A stretch of DNA of 64,000 bases from an uncultured SAR116 cluster alpha proteobacterium. Its GTDB lineage: Bacteria; Pseudomonadota; Alphaproteobacteria; Puniceispirillales; Marisalimonadaceae. Below are positions 1-12,673 of the stretch, piece by piece. The notes under the pieces were generated by a model, which was given only the letters and a program-made list of their open reading frames with translations, was not told where the DNA came from and ran no database searches. The stretch lies in contig CACMNV010000005.1 of the NCBI GenBank assembly GCA_902615025.1, positions 34,283 to 98,282 of the forward strand, in the 5' to 3' direction. How positions within the stretch are numbered: the stretch's first letter is position 1; each line of letters opens with the position of its first letter. The translations under genes were made by a program, and so were the position numbers.

Positions 1-725
1 GAAAAAGTTGACATAAAAATAGCTCTCTCTGCTCTTAGACCTTCATTTAAAGTTGTTTCATAGCTTACATTTACGGTTTCTTTAGCTAGTCTTGCTAACG
101 CCGTGGACTTGCTTGCTACTTTATGTGCAACTTTTAAAACTTCTTCCTTGAAGTTTTCTTTACTAAATACTTTAGCTACTAAACCACATTTTTCAGCTTC
201 GTTCGCATCTATCATATCTCCAGTTAAGATAGCATACATAGCTTTTGATTTGCCTATGAACCTTGGCATTCTTTGACTTCCACCAGCTCCTGGTATTGCG
301 CCTACATTGATTTCTGGTTGTCCAAACTTTGCATCATCTGAGGCTAATATAAAATCACATGCCATTGCAAGCTCACAACCTCCACCCAAAGCAAATCCTT
401 GAACAGCAGCTATTAATGGTTTTTGAATATATGAAAAATAAGACCAATTTTTTTCAATATATTTAGTTTTAGAAATTTCGGCAAATGATAGCGGTAACAT
501 TTCTTTTAAATCTGCGCCTGCTGCGAAAGCTTTATTAGAACCTGTCAAAACAATACAATTTATATCTTCGTCTTCATCTAACTTTTTACATGAAAGATAA
601 ATAGCCTCTACAAAACCTGCAGAAAGAGGATTCAAAGAATTTTCATTATTTAGGGTAACTAACCCAACTTTGTCAATTTTTTCTGATTTTACCCAATTAA
701 ACTTTACTTCATAATTTTTTTTCAT
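1..725 (-). CDS. enoyl-CoA hydratase/isomerase family protein, 3' end truncated by window edge
   Basis: Open reading frame on the minus strand from ATG at 725 to the window edge; translation includes ...[12 protein letters not shown]... and ...[49 protein letters not shown]..., the crotonase signature. Overlaps the pnp stop (ATGA). Not in the supplied ORF track because it has no stop in the window. Confidence 0.93.
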   Translation of the reverse strand, partial: MKKNYEVKFNWVKSEKIDKVGLVTLNNENSLNPLSAGFVEAIYLSCKKLDEDEDINCIVLTGSNKAFAAGADLKEMLPLSFAEISKTKYIEKNWSYFSYIQKPLIAAVQGFALGGGCELAMACDFILASDDAKFGQPEINVGAIPGAGGSQRMPRFIGKSKAMYAILTGDMIDANEAEKCGLVAKVFSKENFKEEVLKVAHKVASKSTALARLAKETVNVSYETTLNEGLRAERAIFMSTF

Positions 726-2815
726 TGCAAACTCTCACCCGTTTCTTGATCCACTCTTTTCATTGATAATTTTACTTTTCCTCTATCATCAAACCCAATT
801 ACCATAACTTTAACTTCATCGCCTTCTTTACATACATCGGTTGTTTTATTTGTTCTCTGCTCTTGCAGTTCGGAAATATGAACTAATCCATCTTTTGAAC
901 CCAAAAAATTAACAAAAGCTCCAAAATCAACTGTCTTAACTACTTTTCCATTATATATTACACCTTTTTCGGGTTCTACTATTATATCATTAATTCTTTC
1001 CAATGCAATTGCCAGACTTTCATCATTTGGCGATGCTATTTTCAATACCCCGTTATCATCAATATCAATCTTTGAAGAAGAGGATTCGCATATGTCCTTA
1101 ATAACTTTTCCAGATGGTCCAATAATCTCTTTAATTTTATCAACTTTAATTTTAAGAATCTTTATTTTAGGTGCATTTTCTGCCAATGTTGTTCTCGGTT
1201 TTGAAATTGCTTTTTTCATCTCTTTAAGAATATGTTTTCTTCCATCTAAAGCCTGATCAAGCGCAACTTTCATTATTTTACTAGTTATAGATGTGATTTT
1301 AATATCCATCTGTAAGCTTGTGATACCTTCATCTGTTCCGGCAACTTTAAAGTCCATATCACCTAAATGGTCTTCATCTCCTAAAATATCTGAAAGTACT
1401 ACAAAATCTTTATCTTCCTTGATTAAACCCATGGCTATTCCGGCTACTGGTTTTTTTAATGGAACACCGGCATCCATTAATGCCAACGAAGTACCACAAA
1501 CTGTAGCCATAGAAGAAGATCCATTTGACTCAGTAATGTCAGAAACTACTCTCATTGTATATGGGAATTCTTCTGTTGAGGGTAGTAAGGGATTGATTGC
1601 TCTCCAAGCGAGTTTACCATGCCCAATTTCTCTTCTTCCAGGAGAACCGGTTCTTCCAACCTCACCTACAGAAAAAGGAGGGAAGTTATAATGTAACATA
1701 AATTGTTCTTTATGATCTCCATCTAGTCCATCAATTATTTGAGCGTCCTGTGAAGAACCTAGAGTTGTAACAACAAGTGCTTGAGTTTCTCCTCTGGTAA
1801 ATAAAGACGATCCGTGTGTTCTTGGAAGTGTGCCAACTTCAGCAATAATCTTTCTAACAGTTTTATTATCTCTTCCATCAATTCTTTTTTTTGTTTTTAA
1901 AATAGAAGTTCTTACAACATCGGCTTCTACTTTTTTAAAAACATCGGAAAGTAAGTTTAGGTTTATTTCATCGCCATAATCTTGTTTTATTTTTTCTTTA
2001 ATATTATCTAATTCATCATACCTTGACGATTTTTCTTGAATTTTATAAGCTTTTTCAATTTCTTTTTTAAACCCCTTAACTAATTTAAGATAATCTTTTT
2101 CTTCTGGGATATCTTCATCAATTGATATTGGTTCTTTTGCAGCAACTTCAGCTAATTCGATAATACCTTTAATCACATTCTTTAATTCTTTGTGTCCAAA
2201 ATCAACAGCACCAAGCATAATTTTTTCATTTAATTCACTTGCCTCTGATTCAACCATTAATACGCCATCATTAGTTCCAGCAACTACTAAATCAAGTAAA
2301 CCTTTATTTTCCATATTAATCTTTGGATTTAATATATAATTTTTCCCATCCCAACCAACTCTGCATGCTCCAATAGGTCCCATAAATGGCAGACCAGATA
2401 AGGTTAATGCCGCAGATGCTGCAATAATTGCTACTATATCAGGGTCATTTTTAAAATCATACTCAAGTACTGTTACAATAATTTGTGTTTCACGTTTGAA
2501 ATTTTTGTGAAATAGTGGTCTTATTGGTCTATCAATTAACCTTGAAGTTAATGTTTCCTTTTCGGATGGACGACCCTCTCTCTTAAAAAAACCTCCTGGT
2601 ATCTTACCTGCTGAAAAAGCTTTTTCTTGATAATTAACTGTGAGAGGAAAAAAATCAGCATCAGAATTTTTTTTTGCAGCCGTTGCTGTACATAAAACTG
2701 TTGTACCTCCGTAAGTTACAACCACAGCACCATCAGCTTGCCTTGCAACTTTTCCAGTTTCAAAAGTTAATTTTTCTCCACCAAATTTTACTTCTTTTCG
2801 ATAAACTTCAAACAT
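722..2815 (-). CDS. pnp: polyribonucleotide nucleotidyltransferase
   Basis: 697 aa with RNase PH repeats plus C-terminal KH ([15 protein letters not shown]) and S1 domains; adjacent to rpsO. Confidence 0.98.
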   Translation of the reverse strand: MFEVYRKEVKFGGEKLTFETGKVARQADGAVVVTYGGTTVLCTATAAKKNSDADFFPLTVNYQEKAFSAGKIPGGFFKREGRPSEKETLTSRLIDRPIRPLFHKNFKRETQIIVTVLEYDFKNDPDIVAIIAASAALTLSGLPFMGPIGACRVGWDGKNYILNPKINMENKGLLDLVVAGTNDGVLMVESEASELNEKIMLGAVDFGHKELKNVIKGIIELAEVAAKEPISIDEDIPEEKDYLKLVKGFKKEIEKAYKIQEKSSRYDELDNIKEKIKQDYGDEINLNLLSDVFKKVEADVVRTSILKTKKRIDGRDNKTVRKIIAEVGTLPRTHGSSLFTRGETQALVVTTLGSSQDAQIIDGLDGDHKEQFMLHYNFPPFSVGEVGRTGSPGRREIGHGKLAWRAINPLLPSTEEFPYTMRVVSDITESNGSSSMATVCGTSLALMDAGVPLKKPVAGIAMGLIKEDKDFVVLSDILGDEDHLGDMDFKVAGTDEGITSLQMDIKITSITSKIMKVALDQALDGRKHILKEMKKAISKPRTTLAENAPKIKILKIKVDKIKEIIGPSGKVIKDICESSSSKIDIDDNGVLKIASPNDESLAIALERINDIIVEPEKGVIYNGKVVKTVDFGAFVNFLGSKDGLVHISELQEQRTNKTTDVCKEGDEVKVMVIGFDDRGKVKLSMKRVDQETGESLQ

Positions 2816-2869
2816 ATCTTTACCTATTTTTAGATTTAATTAGATTATTTTATTGGATTGAATAAATTA

Positions 2870-3139
2870 CTACCTTCTTAATCCAAGTGATTTAATTAAA
2901 TCACTATATCTAGTTTCACTTTTGCTTTTTATATAAGAAAGTAGATTTCTTCTTTTACCAACCATACTTAATAATCCTCGTCTAGATATGAAATCTTTAT
3001 GATGCTCTTTTAAATGCTCTGTAAGTGATTTAATTTTTTCAGATAGAATAGCAACTTGAACATCAGCTGATCCTGTATCCTTTTCATTTATTTTAAATTC
3101 TTTTATTAATTTTGATTTTTTTTCTTTTGTGATCGACAT
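2870..3139 (-). CDS. rpsO: 30S ribosomal protein S15
   Basis: 89 aa, typical S15 ([37 protein letters not shown]). Confidence 0.98.
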   Translation of the reverse strand: MSITKEKKSKLIKEFKINEKDTGSADVQVAILSEKIKSLTEHLKEHHKDFISRRGLLSMVGKRRNLLSYIKSKSETRYSDLIKSLGLRR

Positions 3140-3150
3140 ACTTTCCTCTT

Positions 3151-4068
3151 TTACAAATTAAAAACTCTAGTTGGTTTAATAAAATTATTCTCTATTTTAA
3201 AAAAACATATAAGTCTATTCTCATTTTTACATATCATCAAACTATCATTACTTTTAAACAATAAAGATTTTTTGATCTTATCATCTTCATTTAATTCATC
3301 TAAACAAATCTTCTTCCCATTTCTTATGGCAATCTCTTGCTTTTTTGTAAGATTTATAAAAGGTAAACTTTCTAAAACTTTCTCAATAGGCAAAATGTTT
3401 TTTAAAATTGCTGAACTATGTATTAATTTTTCTGATAAATCCAGTAAAATCGAACATTTAGTTGAAAAATTTCCAATATGCGTTCGTCTTAATTGATATA
3501 AATGACCAAAACAATTCATCACCGCACCTAAATCTCTTCCTAATGCTCTAATATAAGTGCCTTTTGAACAAACGCATACAAAAGAACAATGATCCTTATC
3601 GATATATTCATTAATTTTAAAAGTTTCAACAAAAACAGTTCTTGCATTCAATAAAAAGTCTTCATTATTTCTAGCTAACATGTAAGCTCTTTTACCATTC
3701 ACTTTTATGGCAGAAAAATTTGGTGGTATTTGTTTAATTTCACCTATAAATTTTTTTATATTTTTATTTATATCCTGTATATTGGGCCTAATACTACTAC
3801 TTGAAATTATAGAACCCATTTTATCGTCGGTAGATGTTTTTTCTCCCCATTTTATAATAAACTTATAGCGTTTTTTAAATTTTTGAATTGCTGCAATACT
3901 CTTAGTCGCCTCTCCTATTGCTATAGGCAATAAACCTGAAGCCATTGGATCTAAAGTTCCAGCATGACCAACTTTTTTTATGGAAAGAGAATTTGAGATT
4001 AAATCAACTACTTTTCTTGAAGATATTCCTTCAGGTTTATCAACAAACAGCCAACCATTAATTTTCAT
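3151..4068 (-). CDS. truB: tRNA pseudouridine(55) synthase
   Basis: [13 protein letters not shown]...[23 protein letters not shown] motif; synteny with rpsO/rbfA. Confidence 0.97.
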   Translation of the reverse strand: MKINGWLFVDKPEGISSRKVVDLISNSLSIKKVGHAGTLDPMASGLLPIAIGEATKSIAAIQKFKKRYKFIIKWGEKTSTDDKMGSIISSSSIRPNIQDINKNIKKFIGEIKQIPPNFSAIKVNGKRAYMLARNNEDFLLNARTVFVETFKINEYIDKDHCSFVCVCSKGTYIRALGRDLGAVMNCFGHLYQLRRTHIGNFSTKCSILLDLSEKLIHSSAILKNILPIEKVLESLPFINLTKKQEIAIRNGKKICLDELNEDDKIKKSLLFKSNDSLMICKNENRLICFFKIENNFIKPTRVFNL

Positions 4069-4071
4069 TAC

Positions 4072-4434
4072 TTACCTGTTTATGATTTCTAGTATATTAT
4101 TAATCTTGTGTGAATATTCAAAAGAATTATCTATAAAGAATTTTAATTTTGGAGTAAATTTTGAAGTCAAATTTAATGCTATTTGTTTTTGTATCAATTT
4201 AGACTTTTTATTTAATTCGTCAATAAACAACTTATTTTTATCAACAGAATTAATTATCACAAATATTTTTGCATTTTTTAAATCAGCACTTAATACAACA
4301 TCCACAATAGTCAAATTCTTACTATCAAAATTCTCGAAGATAAAATCTTCTTTAATAAAAAAGTTCGAAACTAAGAATCTTATTTGTTGTGCAACTTTTA
4401 ATTGTCTATTAGAAGGTTGTTTTTTTTCATTCAT
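4072..4434 (-). CDS. rbfA: 30S ribosome-binding factor A
   Basis: 120 aa RbfA-like protein between truB and infB. Confidence 0.92.
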   Translation of the reverse strand: MNEKKQPSNRQLKVAQQIRFLVSNFFIKEDFIFENFDSKNLTIVDVVLSADLKNAKIFVIINSVDKNKLFIDELNKKSKLIQKQIALNLTSKFTPKLKFFIDNSFEYSHKINNILEIINR

Positions 4435-4441
4435 AGATTAA

Positions 4442-6847
4442 TTATAATGTTTTTTTTATTTCTTTTACTTCAAAACATTCCATAATATCACCAACCTTAA
4501 TCTCATTATAATTTTCTAAACCCATTCCACACTCAAGTCCAAATTTAACCTCTTTGACTTCATCTTTAAATCTTTGCAATGTTTTAAGTTTTCCTTCATG
4601 AACAACTACGTTTTCTCTTAAAAGCCTAAAACTACAACCTCTTTTAATAATTCCTTCTGTTACGGAACAACCAGCAATTTTTCCGTGATTAGTAATGTTA
4701 AAAACTTGTTTAATCTCAGCATAACCAATAAATTCCTCTTGAAGATCAGGGTCTAACATTCCTGCAAGACCATTTTTAGCGTCCTCTATAAGTTCATAAA
4801 TTATTGAGTGGTATCTAATTTCAACCAGATCTCTTTTAGCAATCTCCCTAGCTTTAGGAATTGCTCTTACATTAAAACCAAAAACGAGAGCTGAAGATGC
4901 AACGGCTAAAGAGATATCAGATTCATTAATTGGACCAACAGAACCAGATAAAATTTTAACTTTGATTTTTTCGTCGCCTAATTTTGATAATGCCACTTTA
5001 ATAGCTTCTAAAGATCCATGAACATCAGTTTTAATAACAACAGGTAATTCCGTAATATCACCTAACTGAATATTCGCTAACATTTGTTCAACTGACCCTC
5101 TGGATGAAAGTGCTGCTTCTTTTTCTTTAAGTTTTCTAGATCTATATTCCGCAACCTCTCTTGCTTTAGATTCACTATCAACTACATTAGCTGTGTCACC
5201 AGCCATTGGAGCTCCTGACAGTCCTAAAACTTCAATAGGAGTTGAAGGCATTGCTTCACTAACCCTATCACCTAAATCATTTATTAACGCTCTGACTTTT
5301 CCATTTTCATTCCCAACAACAATAATATCACCTACTCTAATTGTTCCTGAATTCACAAGTAAAGTAATTACTGAACCTTTACCTTTTTCTATTTTTGACT
5401 CAATAACAGTTCCGGTTGCTGGACAATCTGGATCACTTTTTAATTCTAGGATTTCTGCTTGTAATTCAATAGCTTCAATTAAATGATCAAGTCCAGTTTT
5501 CTTCAAAGCTGAGACATTTATACATTGTATATCACCACCCATATCTTCTGGAATTAAATCATGTTGAAGTAATTCATTTTTAACCTTCTGAGGATCAAAA
5601 TCTGGTTTATCACATTTATTAACAGCTACAATAATTGGGACTTTTGCAGACTTAGCATGATTAATTGCTTCTATAGTTTGTTGTTTAATTCCATCATCAG
5701 CTGCCACCACTAAAATTACAATGTCTGTAATATTTGCACCTCTTGCTCTCATTTCTGAAAAAGCCTCATGTCCAGGCGTGTCTATAAATGATATAAGATT
5801 ACCATTCTTAGTTTTAATTTGATAAGCTCCAATATGTTGTGTGATTCCACCTGCTTCACTTTTTACAACATTTGTTTTTCTTAAAGAATCTAATAAGGAT
5901 GTTTTACCATGATCTACATGACCCATAATAGTTACAACTGGGGGTCTCGAAACAAGATTTTGAGAAGATTTATTATTAACTAAGTCTAGTTCTATGTCAG
6001 AGTCTGAAACACGCTTAACTTTATGGCCAAATTCATTTGTTATTAATTCTGCAGTATCTGCGTCTATAACTTGTGTAGCCGTAGCCATTATACCATTTTT
6101 CATAAGCTCTCTAACAACATCAGCTGTTTTTTCAGACATTCTGTTCGCTAGTTCAGAAACTACTATTGTATCTGGGATTATAACATCTCTAATTTGCTTG
6201 ACTGAGGGTGTAACAACTTCTGATTGTAATTTAACTTTTTCTCTTCTACGTTTAATGGAGGCAAGTGAACGAAATCTAATGTTTTCACTATCTAAAGCTC
6301 TTGCAATAGTAAGTTTGCCTTCTCTTTTTTTCTCATAACCCTTAGGTGTTACTTTTTTAGTATTGTCTTTAAAAGTATCTTTATTTGTAGCTTTTTTTGT
6401 AAATTTAATATCATCAGATTTTTTTTCTTCTTGAAACTTATTTTTAGGATTCAATGATGTAATATTGGTATTATCTAATTTTTCATTACTTTTGATTTCG
6501 TCTTTTTTAAAAGAATTCTTAAATTCTAAATTATTTTTTGTCTTAAATACTTCATTCTCAGCTAAAGCAGCAGTTCTAGCAAGACCATCTTTAAGTTCTT
6601 TACTTCTTTTTGCAATTTGCTCAGCACTTAATGTACTATTAATACCATTTCGATCATTTTGTGATATAAATTTGTTTTCGAAATTTCTCTTTGATCTTTT
6701 AACCTCAACTTGAACAGTGTTTCGACCAGATCTTGAATTAGTTGTAACACTTGAAGGTGACTTATTAGAATATATATTCGACTTTAATGTTAATTTACCG
6801 TTAGATAAACTTAATTTTTTTCGTTCTTTTGAGTTATTTTCTGTCAT
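4442..6847 (-). CDS. infB: translation initiation factor IF-2
   Basis: 801 aa; GTPase motifs GHVDHGKTSLLD, DTPGHEAF, NKCD; basic N-terminal extension. Confidence 0.98.
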   Translation of the reverse strand: MTENNSKERKKLSLSNGKLTLKSNIYSNKSPSSVTTNSRSGRNTVQVEVKRSKRNFENKFISQNDRNGINSTLSAEQIAKRSKELKDGLARTAALAENEVFKTKNNLEFKNSFKKDEIKSNEKLDNTNITSLNPKNKFQEEKKSDDIKFTKKATNKDTFKDNTKKVTPKGYEKKREGKLTIARALDSENIRFRSLASIKRRREKVKLQSEVVTPSVKQIRDVIIPDTIVVSELANRMSEKTADVVRELMKNGIMATATQVIDADTAELITNEFGHKVKRVSDSDIELDLVNNKSSQNLVSRPPVVTIMGHVDHGKTSLLDSLRKTNVVKSEAGGITQHIGAYQIKTKNGNLISFIDTPGHEAFSEMRARGANITDIVILVVAADDGIKQQTIEAINHAKSAKVPIIVAVNKCDKPDFDPQKVKNELLQHDLIPEDMGGDIQCINVSALKKTGLDHLIEAIELQAEILELKSDPDCPATGTVIESKIEKGKGSVITLLVNSGTIRVGDIIVVGNENGKVRALINDLGDRVSEAMPSTPIEVLGLSGAPMAGDTANVVDSESKAREVAEYRSRKLKEKEAALSSRGSVEQMLANIQLGDITELPVVIKTDVHGSLEAIKVALSKLGDEKIKVKILSGSVGPINESDISLAVASSALVFGFNVRAIPKAREIAKRDLVEIRYHSIIYELIEDAKNGLAGMLDPDLQEEFIGYAEIKQVFNITNHGKIAGCSVTEGIIKRGCSFRLLRENVVVHEGKLKTLQRFKDEVKEVKFGLECGMGLENYNEIKVGDIMECFEVKEIKKTL

Positions 6848-6855
6848 TTTAATTT

Positions 6856-8367
6856 TTATTTCTTATGATCTTCATCAAACCAATGCTTTCGAGCCTCCAT
6901 TATAATCTCACCAGCTTCATTTTCATTGTTAAAAACTTTTTTCCCCAATAATGTGAATAATTCTTCACTATCTAAGTCTGCAAGATCATCTAAGGTTTTT
7001 ATATCATTTTCTACCAAAGTCAAAATGTCAGATTTGGAAAGATGATTAAACTCATATAACTTGCTATCAATTCCACTTGATTTAAGTTTTTTTTCTACAT
7101 TTTCATTTTGGAGCTTAACATAATTTTGTGCTCTTTCTTTTAACTCTACTGATAGTTCTTCTTCAAAACCTTCTATATTATTTAATTCATCTATTTCAGT
7201 ATTTGCAATGTCATTGATTGATGAGTAACCTTCTGCAACTATCAAATGAGCTATTACGTCATCAACATCCAATGCTTCAATAAAGATTTTTGTACTTTCA
7301 TTTATTTCTTCCTGTCTCCTATCAGATTCATCACTTTCAGATATTACATCTATGTACCATTTACTTAGATCAGAGGCTAATCTTACATTTTGACCTCTTC
7401 TCCCTATTGCAAGAGACAATTGATCATTAGGAACTATTACCTCCATTCTGCCTGCCTCTTCATCCATGATTACCTTAGATGGTACAGCAGGTGCCAAAGA
7501 ATTAATTACAAAAGTAACTGGATCCTCTGACCAAGGTATTATCTCAATTTTTTCACCTTGTAATTCACTCACAACTGCTTGAACTCTTGATCCTCTCATT
7601 CCAACACAAGCTCCAACAGGGTCGATTGTATTATCTTTAGAATAAACACTAATTTTAGCTCTACTTCCAGGTTCTCGAGCAACACTTTTAACTTCAATTA
7701 TACCGTCATATATCTCGGGCACTTCTTGAGTAAATAATAAGCTTAAAAATTCATTGCATGATCGTGAAAGAAAAATTTGAGGTCCTCTTGTTTCTTCACT
7801 TACATTTAAAATGTAAGTTCTTACTCTATCACCTGGCTTTAGTTGTTCTCTGGGAATCATTTCCTCTTTTCTGATCACACCTTCAGCTTTACCAATGTCA
7901 AGTGTCACTGAAAAATTATCAAACCTTTTTACAGTACCAAGTATTATTTCACCAATCCTATCTTTAAATTGGTTATATTGACGTAATCTTTCTGCATCCC
8001 TTACTTTTTGAGAAATGACCTGTTTAGCACTTTGTGCAGCTATTCTTCCAAAATCAAAAGGGGGTAATTCTTTTTTGTGAAAGTCACCAATTTTTAGTGT
8101 TTCATCTCTTCTAAGAGCTTCTTCAAGTGACATTTGTGTTGATTCATCTTCAACTACCTGAACAACTTGAGTATATTGTTCAATAGAAATTGCTCCATTA
8201 TTTCTATTTACAGAAGCTCTTATATCTCTCTCTAAACCGTATTTGGATCTCGCAGCCCTTTGAATAGCATCTTCCATAGCTAAAATAACGTCTTCTTTAT
8301 CAATTAACTTTTCTCTAGCTACGGCTTCAGCTACCTGAATAAGTTCAATTCTTGGAATATTTTCCAT
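6856..8367 (-). CDS. nusA: transcription termination/antitermination factor NusA
   Basis: 503 aa; S1 and KH domains (VGACVGMRGSRVQAVVSEL, IGRRGQNVRLAS). Confidence 0.97.
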   Translation of the reverse strand: MENIPRIELIQVAEAVAREKLIDKEDVILAMEDAIQRAARSKYGLERDIRASVNRNNGAISIEQYTQVVQVVEDESTQMSLEEALRRDETLKIGDFHKKELPPFDFGRIAAQSAKQVISQKVRDAERLRQYNQFKDRIGEIILGTVKRFDNFSVTLDIGKAEGVIRKEEMIPREQLKPGDRVRTYILNVSEETRGPQIFLSRSCNEFLSLLFTQEVPEIYDGIIEVKSVAREPGSRAKISVYSKDNTIDPVGACVGMRGSRVQAVVSELQGEKIEIIPWSEDPVTFVINSLAPAVPSKVIMDEEAGRMEVIVPNDQLSLAIGRRGQNVRLASDLSKWYIDVISESDESDRRQEEINESTKIFIEALDVDDVIAHLIVAEGYSSINDIANTEIDELNNIEGFEEELSVELKERAQNYVKLQNENVEKKLKSSGIDSKLYEFNHLSKSDILTLVENDIKTLDDLADLDSEELFTLLGKKVFNNENEAGEIIMEARKHWFDEDHKK

Positions 8368-8446
8368 TTAAAAAAACCCCTTTTCATAATCTAAACCTAA
8401 AATTTCCCTAGTAATAACTTATAAGAGTATAATTTGAAATAAAAAT

Positions 8447-9118
8447 TTATTTTTTTTTAAAAAAAAACCAATTTACTACTTTGTTATTTTCAAATGCCTT
8501 ATTAAAATATTTTGTATTAATTATCCATTTTGGTTTTACATTTGTATATGAATATCCATCTTTAATCCATAAAAAATCGTTCCTAACATGGAGGTGTTCA
8601 AGCACCCAACTTTTCATAACGTTATGATCAGTCGATATAATAAGTATACCTTCATGTTTCAAAACTTGATTGAGATCATCAAGAAATTTTTGTTGGATTA
8701 ATCTTCTTTTTTTATGTTTTTTCTTTGGCCACGGATCAGGCTGTAAAATTAAAATTAAATCAAAGAAATTCTTTTCAAATTTTTTTATTATTAAATGAAT
8801 ATCATCAGGCCAAATTTTAATATTTTTAATATTTTTATTTTCAATTTGTTTAAGTAATTTTGCACATCCTTTATAGTAGGCGTCACACCCAATAAATAAA
8901 TCACTTGGTTTATTTAAAGACATATTGACTAAATTGTCACCATTTCCAAACCCTATTTCTAAAATATTTTTGTTATATTCATGAACTGATAACTTGCAAA
9001 TCTGATCTTCCTTTAAAAAAAATTTATTACTAGAATCCTCTAATAATTTTAAACTCATAGAAGAAATGCGTCTACCTTTACGACGACCATAGAATTTTTT
9101 TTGATTTTTTAAAAACAA
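8447..9118 (-). CDS. trmB: tRNA (guanine-N7-)-methyltransferase
   Basis: FYGRRKGR N-terminus, LEIGFGNGDNL SAM motif, LQPDPWPKKKHKKRRL motif. Confidence 0.95.
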   Translation of the reverse strand: MFLKNQKKFYGRRKGRRISSMSLKLLEDSSNKFFLKEDQICKLSVHEYNKNILEIGFGNGDNLVNMSLNKPSDLFIGCDAYYKGCAKLLKQIENKNIKNIKIWPDDIHLIIKKFEKNFFDLILILQPDPWPKKKHKKRRLIQQKFLDDLNQVLKHEGILIISTDHNVMKSWVLEHLHVRNDFLWIKDGYSYTNVKPKWIINTKYFNKAFENNKVVNWFFFKKK

Positions 9119-9124
9119 TCTTTC

Positions 9125-10297
9125 TTATAATTCCTTTTTCAACGTATCTACAAGATCAGTTTTCTCCCACGTAAATGACCCTTTTACTAATTCGTCAGGA
9201 TTTCTACCAAAATGACCATATGCTGAAGTTGGAACATAAATTGGATTATTTAATTTAAGAATATTTCTAATGCCTTTAGGTGATAAATCTACAATTTTTT
9301 TTATACATTCTTCAATGATATAATCATCTACTTTTCCTGTGCCAAAGGTATTAACGTATAGAGACATAGGCTCTGATACACCTATTGCATAAGCTATTTG
9401 TATACTACATTTAGAAGCTAAATTAGAAGCAACAACATTTTTAGCTAGATATCTTGTCATGTATGCAGCAGATCGATCAACTTTAGTTGGATCTTTTCCT
9501 GAAAATGCTCCACCTCCATGTTGAGCTGACCCACCGTAGGTATCAACTATAATTTTTCTACCTGTTAGTCCAGTATCTCCATCAGGACCACCAATTACAA
9601 ACCTACCAGTTGGGTTAACTAAAATATCATCACTATTATAAGACCATTCTTTAGGAAGAACTTTTTTAACCACTTCAACTATAAATTCTTTTAAATCTTT
9701 TTGATTATAATTTTCTTTGTGCTGTGTAGACACTACAATTTTTTTTGCACCAATTGGTTTAGATCCATCATATTTCACAGATAGTTGAGACTTACTATCT
9801 GGCCCTAAAAAACTATCCTTTTTAGAATGTCGTATGTCAGATAATTCCTTTAAAATTAAATGCGAGTAATATATTGGTGCCGGCATATAAGTTTCGGTTT
9901 CATCAACAGCATAACCAAACATTAAACCTTGATCACCTGCCCCTTCTTGTTTATTTTCATTTTGGTCAACGCCTAAAGCAATATCGCTTGACTGATTATG
10001 TAGGTAATTTTCAATTTTAATTTTTTTCCAATGGAATCCCGATTGTTCATATCCTATTTTTTTTATAGCTAATCTTATTTTCTCCTCAATCTCTTGAAAT
10101 AAGTTTGTTTTATCTGCATCTAGTCTGTATTCACCAGCGATAATAACTTTATTTGTTGTTACAAGAGTTTCACATGCAACTCGACTATAAGGATCTTTAC
10201 TAATCATTAAATCAACTACAGTGTCTGATATAAGATCACTAATTTTATCTGGGTGACCTTCAGAAACAGATTCAGATGTAAATATATAATTTCTCAT
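9125..10297 (-). CDS. metK: S-adenosylmethionine synthetase
   Basis: [51 protein letters not shown] motifs. Confidence 0.98.
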   Translation of the reverse strand: MRNYIFTSESVSEGHPDKISDLISDTVVDLMISKDPYSRVACETLVTTNKVIIAGEYRLDADKTNLFQEIEEKIRLAIKKIGYEQSGFHWKKIKIENYLHNQSSDIALGVDQNENKQEGAGDQGLMFGYAVDETETYMPAPIYYSHLILKELSDIRHSKKDSFLGPDSKSQLSVKYDGSKPIGAKKIVVSTQHKENYNQKDLKEFIVEVVKKVLPKEWSYNSDDILVNPTGRFVIGGPDGDTGLTGRKIIVDTYGGSAQHGGGAFSGKDPTKVDRSAAYMTRYLAKNVVASNLASKCSIQIAYAIGVSEPMSLYVNTFGTGKVDDYIIEECIKKIVDLSPKGIRNILKLNNPIYVPTSAYGHFGRNPDELVKGSFTWEKTDLVDTLKKEL

Positions 10298-11823
10298 TTA
10301 TACTCCAATCTTGAAAAAAGAAATTTTAGTAGTAAATTAATAATCAAAACTAATATAATAATTATTATAAAAATACTAACTCCGTATTTTTTGAACATAG
10401 TGTCTTTTATTTTATTAATCAATTTAAAAGATAAAAGCCCCTCTTCGTTATAGTTTAATTTTTTTAAAACTTCTCCATAAGGATCGATTAAACCAGAATA
10501 GCCTGTATTTGCAACTCTAATCACAGGAATTCCAAACTCTACTGCTCTTATTTTGGCATACTGAAAATGTTGAATAGGACCGATAGTATTTCCAAACCAA
10601 GCATCATTTGTAATATTAATAATTACTGATGTATCTTGGTCCAAAGATTTAAAAATCAGATTACTAAAAAGAATCTCATAACATATTAAAGGAACAAATT
10701 TGTAATATTTATTAATAGATATAGTGTTAATTTGATAGCTGCTCGAAAAATCTATCTTATTTTCAAAAAAATTAAATCTTGGTAATATCTTTCTGAATGG
10801 TACGAATTCTCCAAAGGGGACAAGAATATTTTTACTGTAAATGTTTTTCACTTCCTTTTTCGAATTTAATAATAAAGCAGAGTTGTAATAATTATTTTCA
10901 TAATTGGATATTGTGCCGGTGAATAAAAATTCGTTTTTTTTTGGGTTTAAAAATCTTTGGGATAAGTCCTGAATTAAACTTTTGTCTCTGGGATACAAAC
11001 CCAAAAAAGCCGTTTCTGGCCAAATATTTAATATTGAAAGAAAATTATCATAATTATGTTTTGATTTTGATAAATTAGTCAATTTTAGATGGTGATCTAA
11101 TTTCAAATTTTTTTTCCATTTAATCTCCTGTTTTATATTTGGTTGAATAACATTTATCAAATGATTTTCGTTATAGGAGGGAATGGATTTAGTTGAATAT
11201 CTATCATATGATTTTATAAATAAAAATACTGTTGGAGTTAAAAGAAGAAATATTGGAAATATTGATAATTTCTTATATTTAATAATTAATATCGGTAAGA
11301 TAGTAATAATAAGAAATACAAGATTCATAGAATAGGAACCTATATATGAAAATCCTTGTATTAAAACTTCATCAGATGCAAAAAAACTCCCTGGCATTAG
11401 CCAAGGAAAATTTAACAATTTACCTCTTAAATACTCAAAAATAGATAATAGTATTATAATATTTATATGAATTTCTCCGATTTTTAGTGAAATTAATTTT
11501 GCAAAGAGAAAAGCTATGCACCAGGTTAATGATAAAAATAATGGAAGTAATGCTGCAGCAAGAGGCATTAAAAAAATATAAAAACCTGATTTAACCAAAA
11601 ATGCGTTTGCTATCCAATACAAACCTGAAAAAAACCAACCAAAAGCGAATGAAAATGATAAGTAAAATGCGTCTTTTAAATTACTAACTTTGCAAATTCC
11701 ATATATTGCGAATGAGAAACAAAAAATTAAAGGATAAATTTTATAAGGCTCTAAAGAAAAAGTTGCCAATGCTCCTAAAATAAAAAACAAAGGAGTCTGA
11801 ATTAATAATTTATTAACTCTCAT
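10294..11823 (-). CDS. lnt: apolipoprotein N-acyltransferase
   Basis: 509 aa membrane protein with C-terminal nitrilase-like domain ([31 protein letters not shown]). Confidence 0.95.
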   Translation of the reverse strand: MRVNKLLIQTPLFFILGALATFSLEPYKIYPLIFCFSFAIYGICKVSNLKDAFYLSFSFAFGWFFSGLYWIANAFLVKSGFYIFLMPLAAALLPLFLSLTWCIAFLFAKLISLKIGEIHINIIILLSIFEYLRGKLLNFPWLMPGSFFASDEVLIQGFSYIGSYSMNLVFLIITILPILIIKYKKLSIFPIFLLLTPTVFLFIKSYDRYSTKSIPSYNENHLINVIQPNIKQEIKWKKNLKLDHHLKLTNLSKSKHNYDNFLSILNIWPETAFLGLYPRDKSLIQDLSQRFLNPKKNEFLFTGTISNYENNYYNSALLLNSKKEVKNIYSKNILVPFGEFVPFRKILPRFNFFENKIDFSSSYQINTISINKYYKFVPLICYEILFSNLIFKSLDQDTSVIINITNDAWFGNTIGPIQHFQYAKIRAVEFGIPVIRVANTGYSGLIDPYGEVLKKLNYNEEGLLSFKLINKIKDTMFKKYGVSIFIIIIILVLIINLLLKFLFSRLEYK

Positions 11824-12673
11824 TTAATAATTTTAAGCCTTTAATTTTAACCTTAATAATTTTTCTTTTGTCTGAATTTATTATTTCAAATTCTATTTTG
11901 TTCTTAACATCTCTAATGACTTCACCTTTTATTGGGACTCTCCCTGACAAGCTTATTATATATCCTCCAAGTGTTTCAATTTCTTCATTTTTAAATTTAG
12001 ATAAATCCAAACTTAATTTATCTTTTAGAAAATCAAGAGTTGCTCTAGCCTCTACGATTATTGTATTAAAATTTAATTTTTCTATTTTAATTTCAGATGT
12101 TTCATCATGTTCATCTTCAATTTCTCCCACAAGTTCTTCAACTAGATCTTCAATGGTCACTAGGCCATCAATACCTCCATATTCATCCACGACTAGTGCC
12201 ATATGTCTTTTTTTAAGTCTCATCTCATGCAATAAATCTAATAAGCTTATTGAAGGCGCTATAAAAATTGGCTCTTTAAGAATATATTTTATCCTATTTT
12301 GTTTTTTTGAATTTATATTTGCTAAAACATCTTTTATGTGAATGATCCCTACTATATCATCTTTTGTTTCTCCAGTTACAGGTACTCTACTATGATTAGC
12401 CTTTGTTAATTGATTAACAATATCATTAAAATTGTCTGACATTGAGACAGTCACTATATCTACCCTTGGAACCATTACATCAATGGCGGTAATACCTCTT
12501 AGTCCAGCTAAATTTTTTAATAATTCATTTTCATGTTTTTGGGTTTTGTTAACCTCAAGTCTTGAATTAATTCGGCGTGACACAAATTGTTCAAGGTCAT
12601 CGTCTGAATTATAAGATTTAACAATTGTTTTTTCTTTAAAAATGAACTTTAGAATATTAAAAAATTTAAGCAT
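11813..12673 (-). CDS. corC: hemolysin-family CBS domain protein (CorC/TlyC-like)
   Basis: CBS pair (GITAIDVMVPRVDIVTV; VDEYGGIDGLVTIEDLVEELVGEIEDEHD) and transporter-associated C-terminal domain; between ybeY and lnt. Confidence 0.94.
   Translation of the reverse strand: MLKFFNILKFIFKEKTIVKSYNSDDDLEQFVSRRINSRLEVNKTQKHENELLKNLAGLRGITAIDVMVPRVDIVTVSMSDNFNDIVNQLTKANHSRVPVTGETKDDIVGIIHIKDVLANINSKKQNRIKYILKEPIFIAPSISLLDLLHEMRLKKRHMALVVDEYGGIDGLVTIEDLVEELVGEIEDEHDETSEIKIEKLNFNTIIVEARATLDFLKDKLSLDLSKFKNEEIETLGGYIISLSGRVPIKGEVIRDVKNKIEFEIINSDKRKIIKVKIKGLKLLNES

Noticed and set aside
1293-1691. 132-aa plus-strand ORF opposite pnp
   Set aside because: Antisense shadow of the conserved pnp coding sequence.
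3980-4441. 153-aa plus-strand ORF opposite truB/rbfA
   Set aside because: Spans antisense of two conserved genes; low-complexity hydrophobic translation from AT-rich DNA.
11868-12341. 157-aa plus-strand ORF opposite corC
   Set aside because: Serine-rich shadow ORF antisense to a conserved CBS-domain protein.
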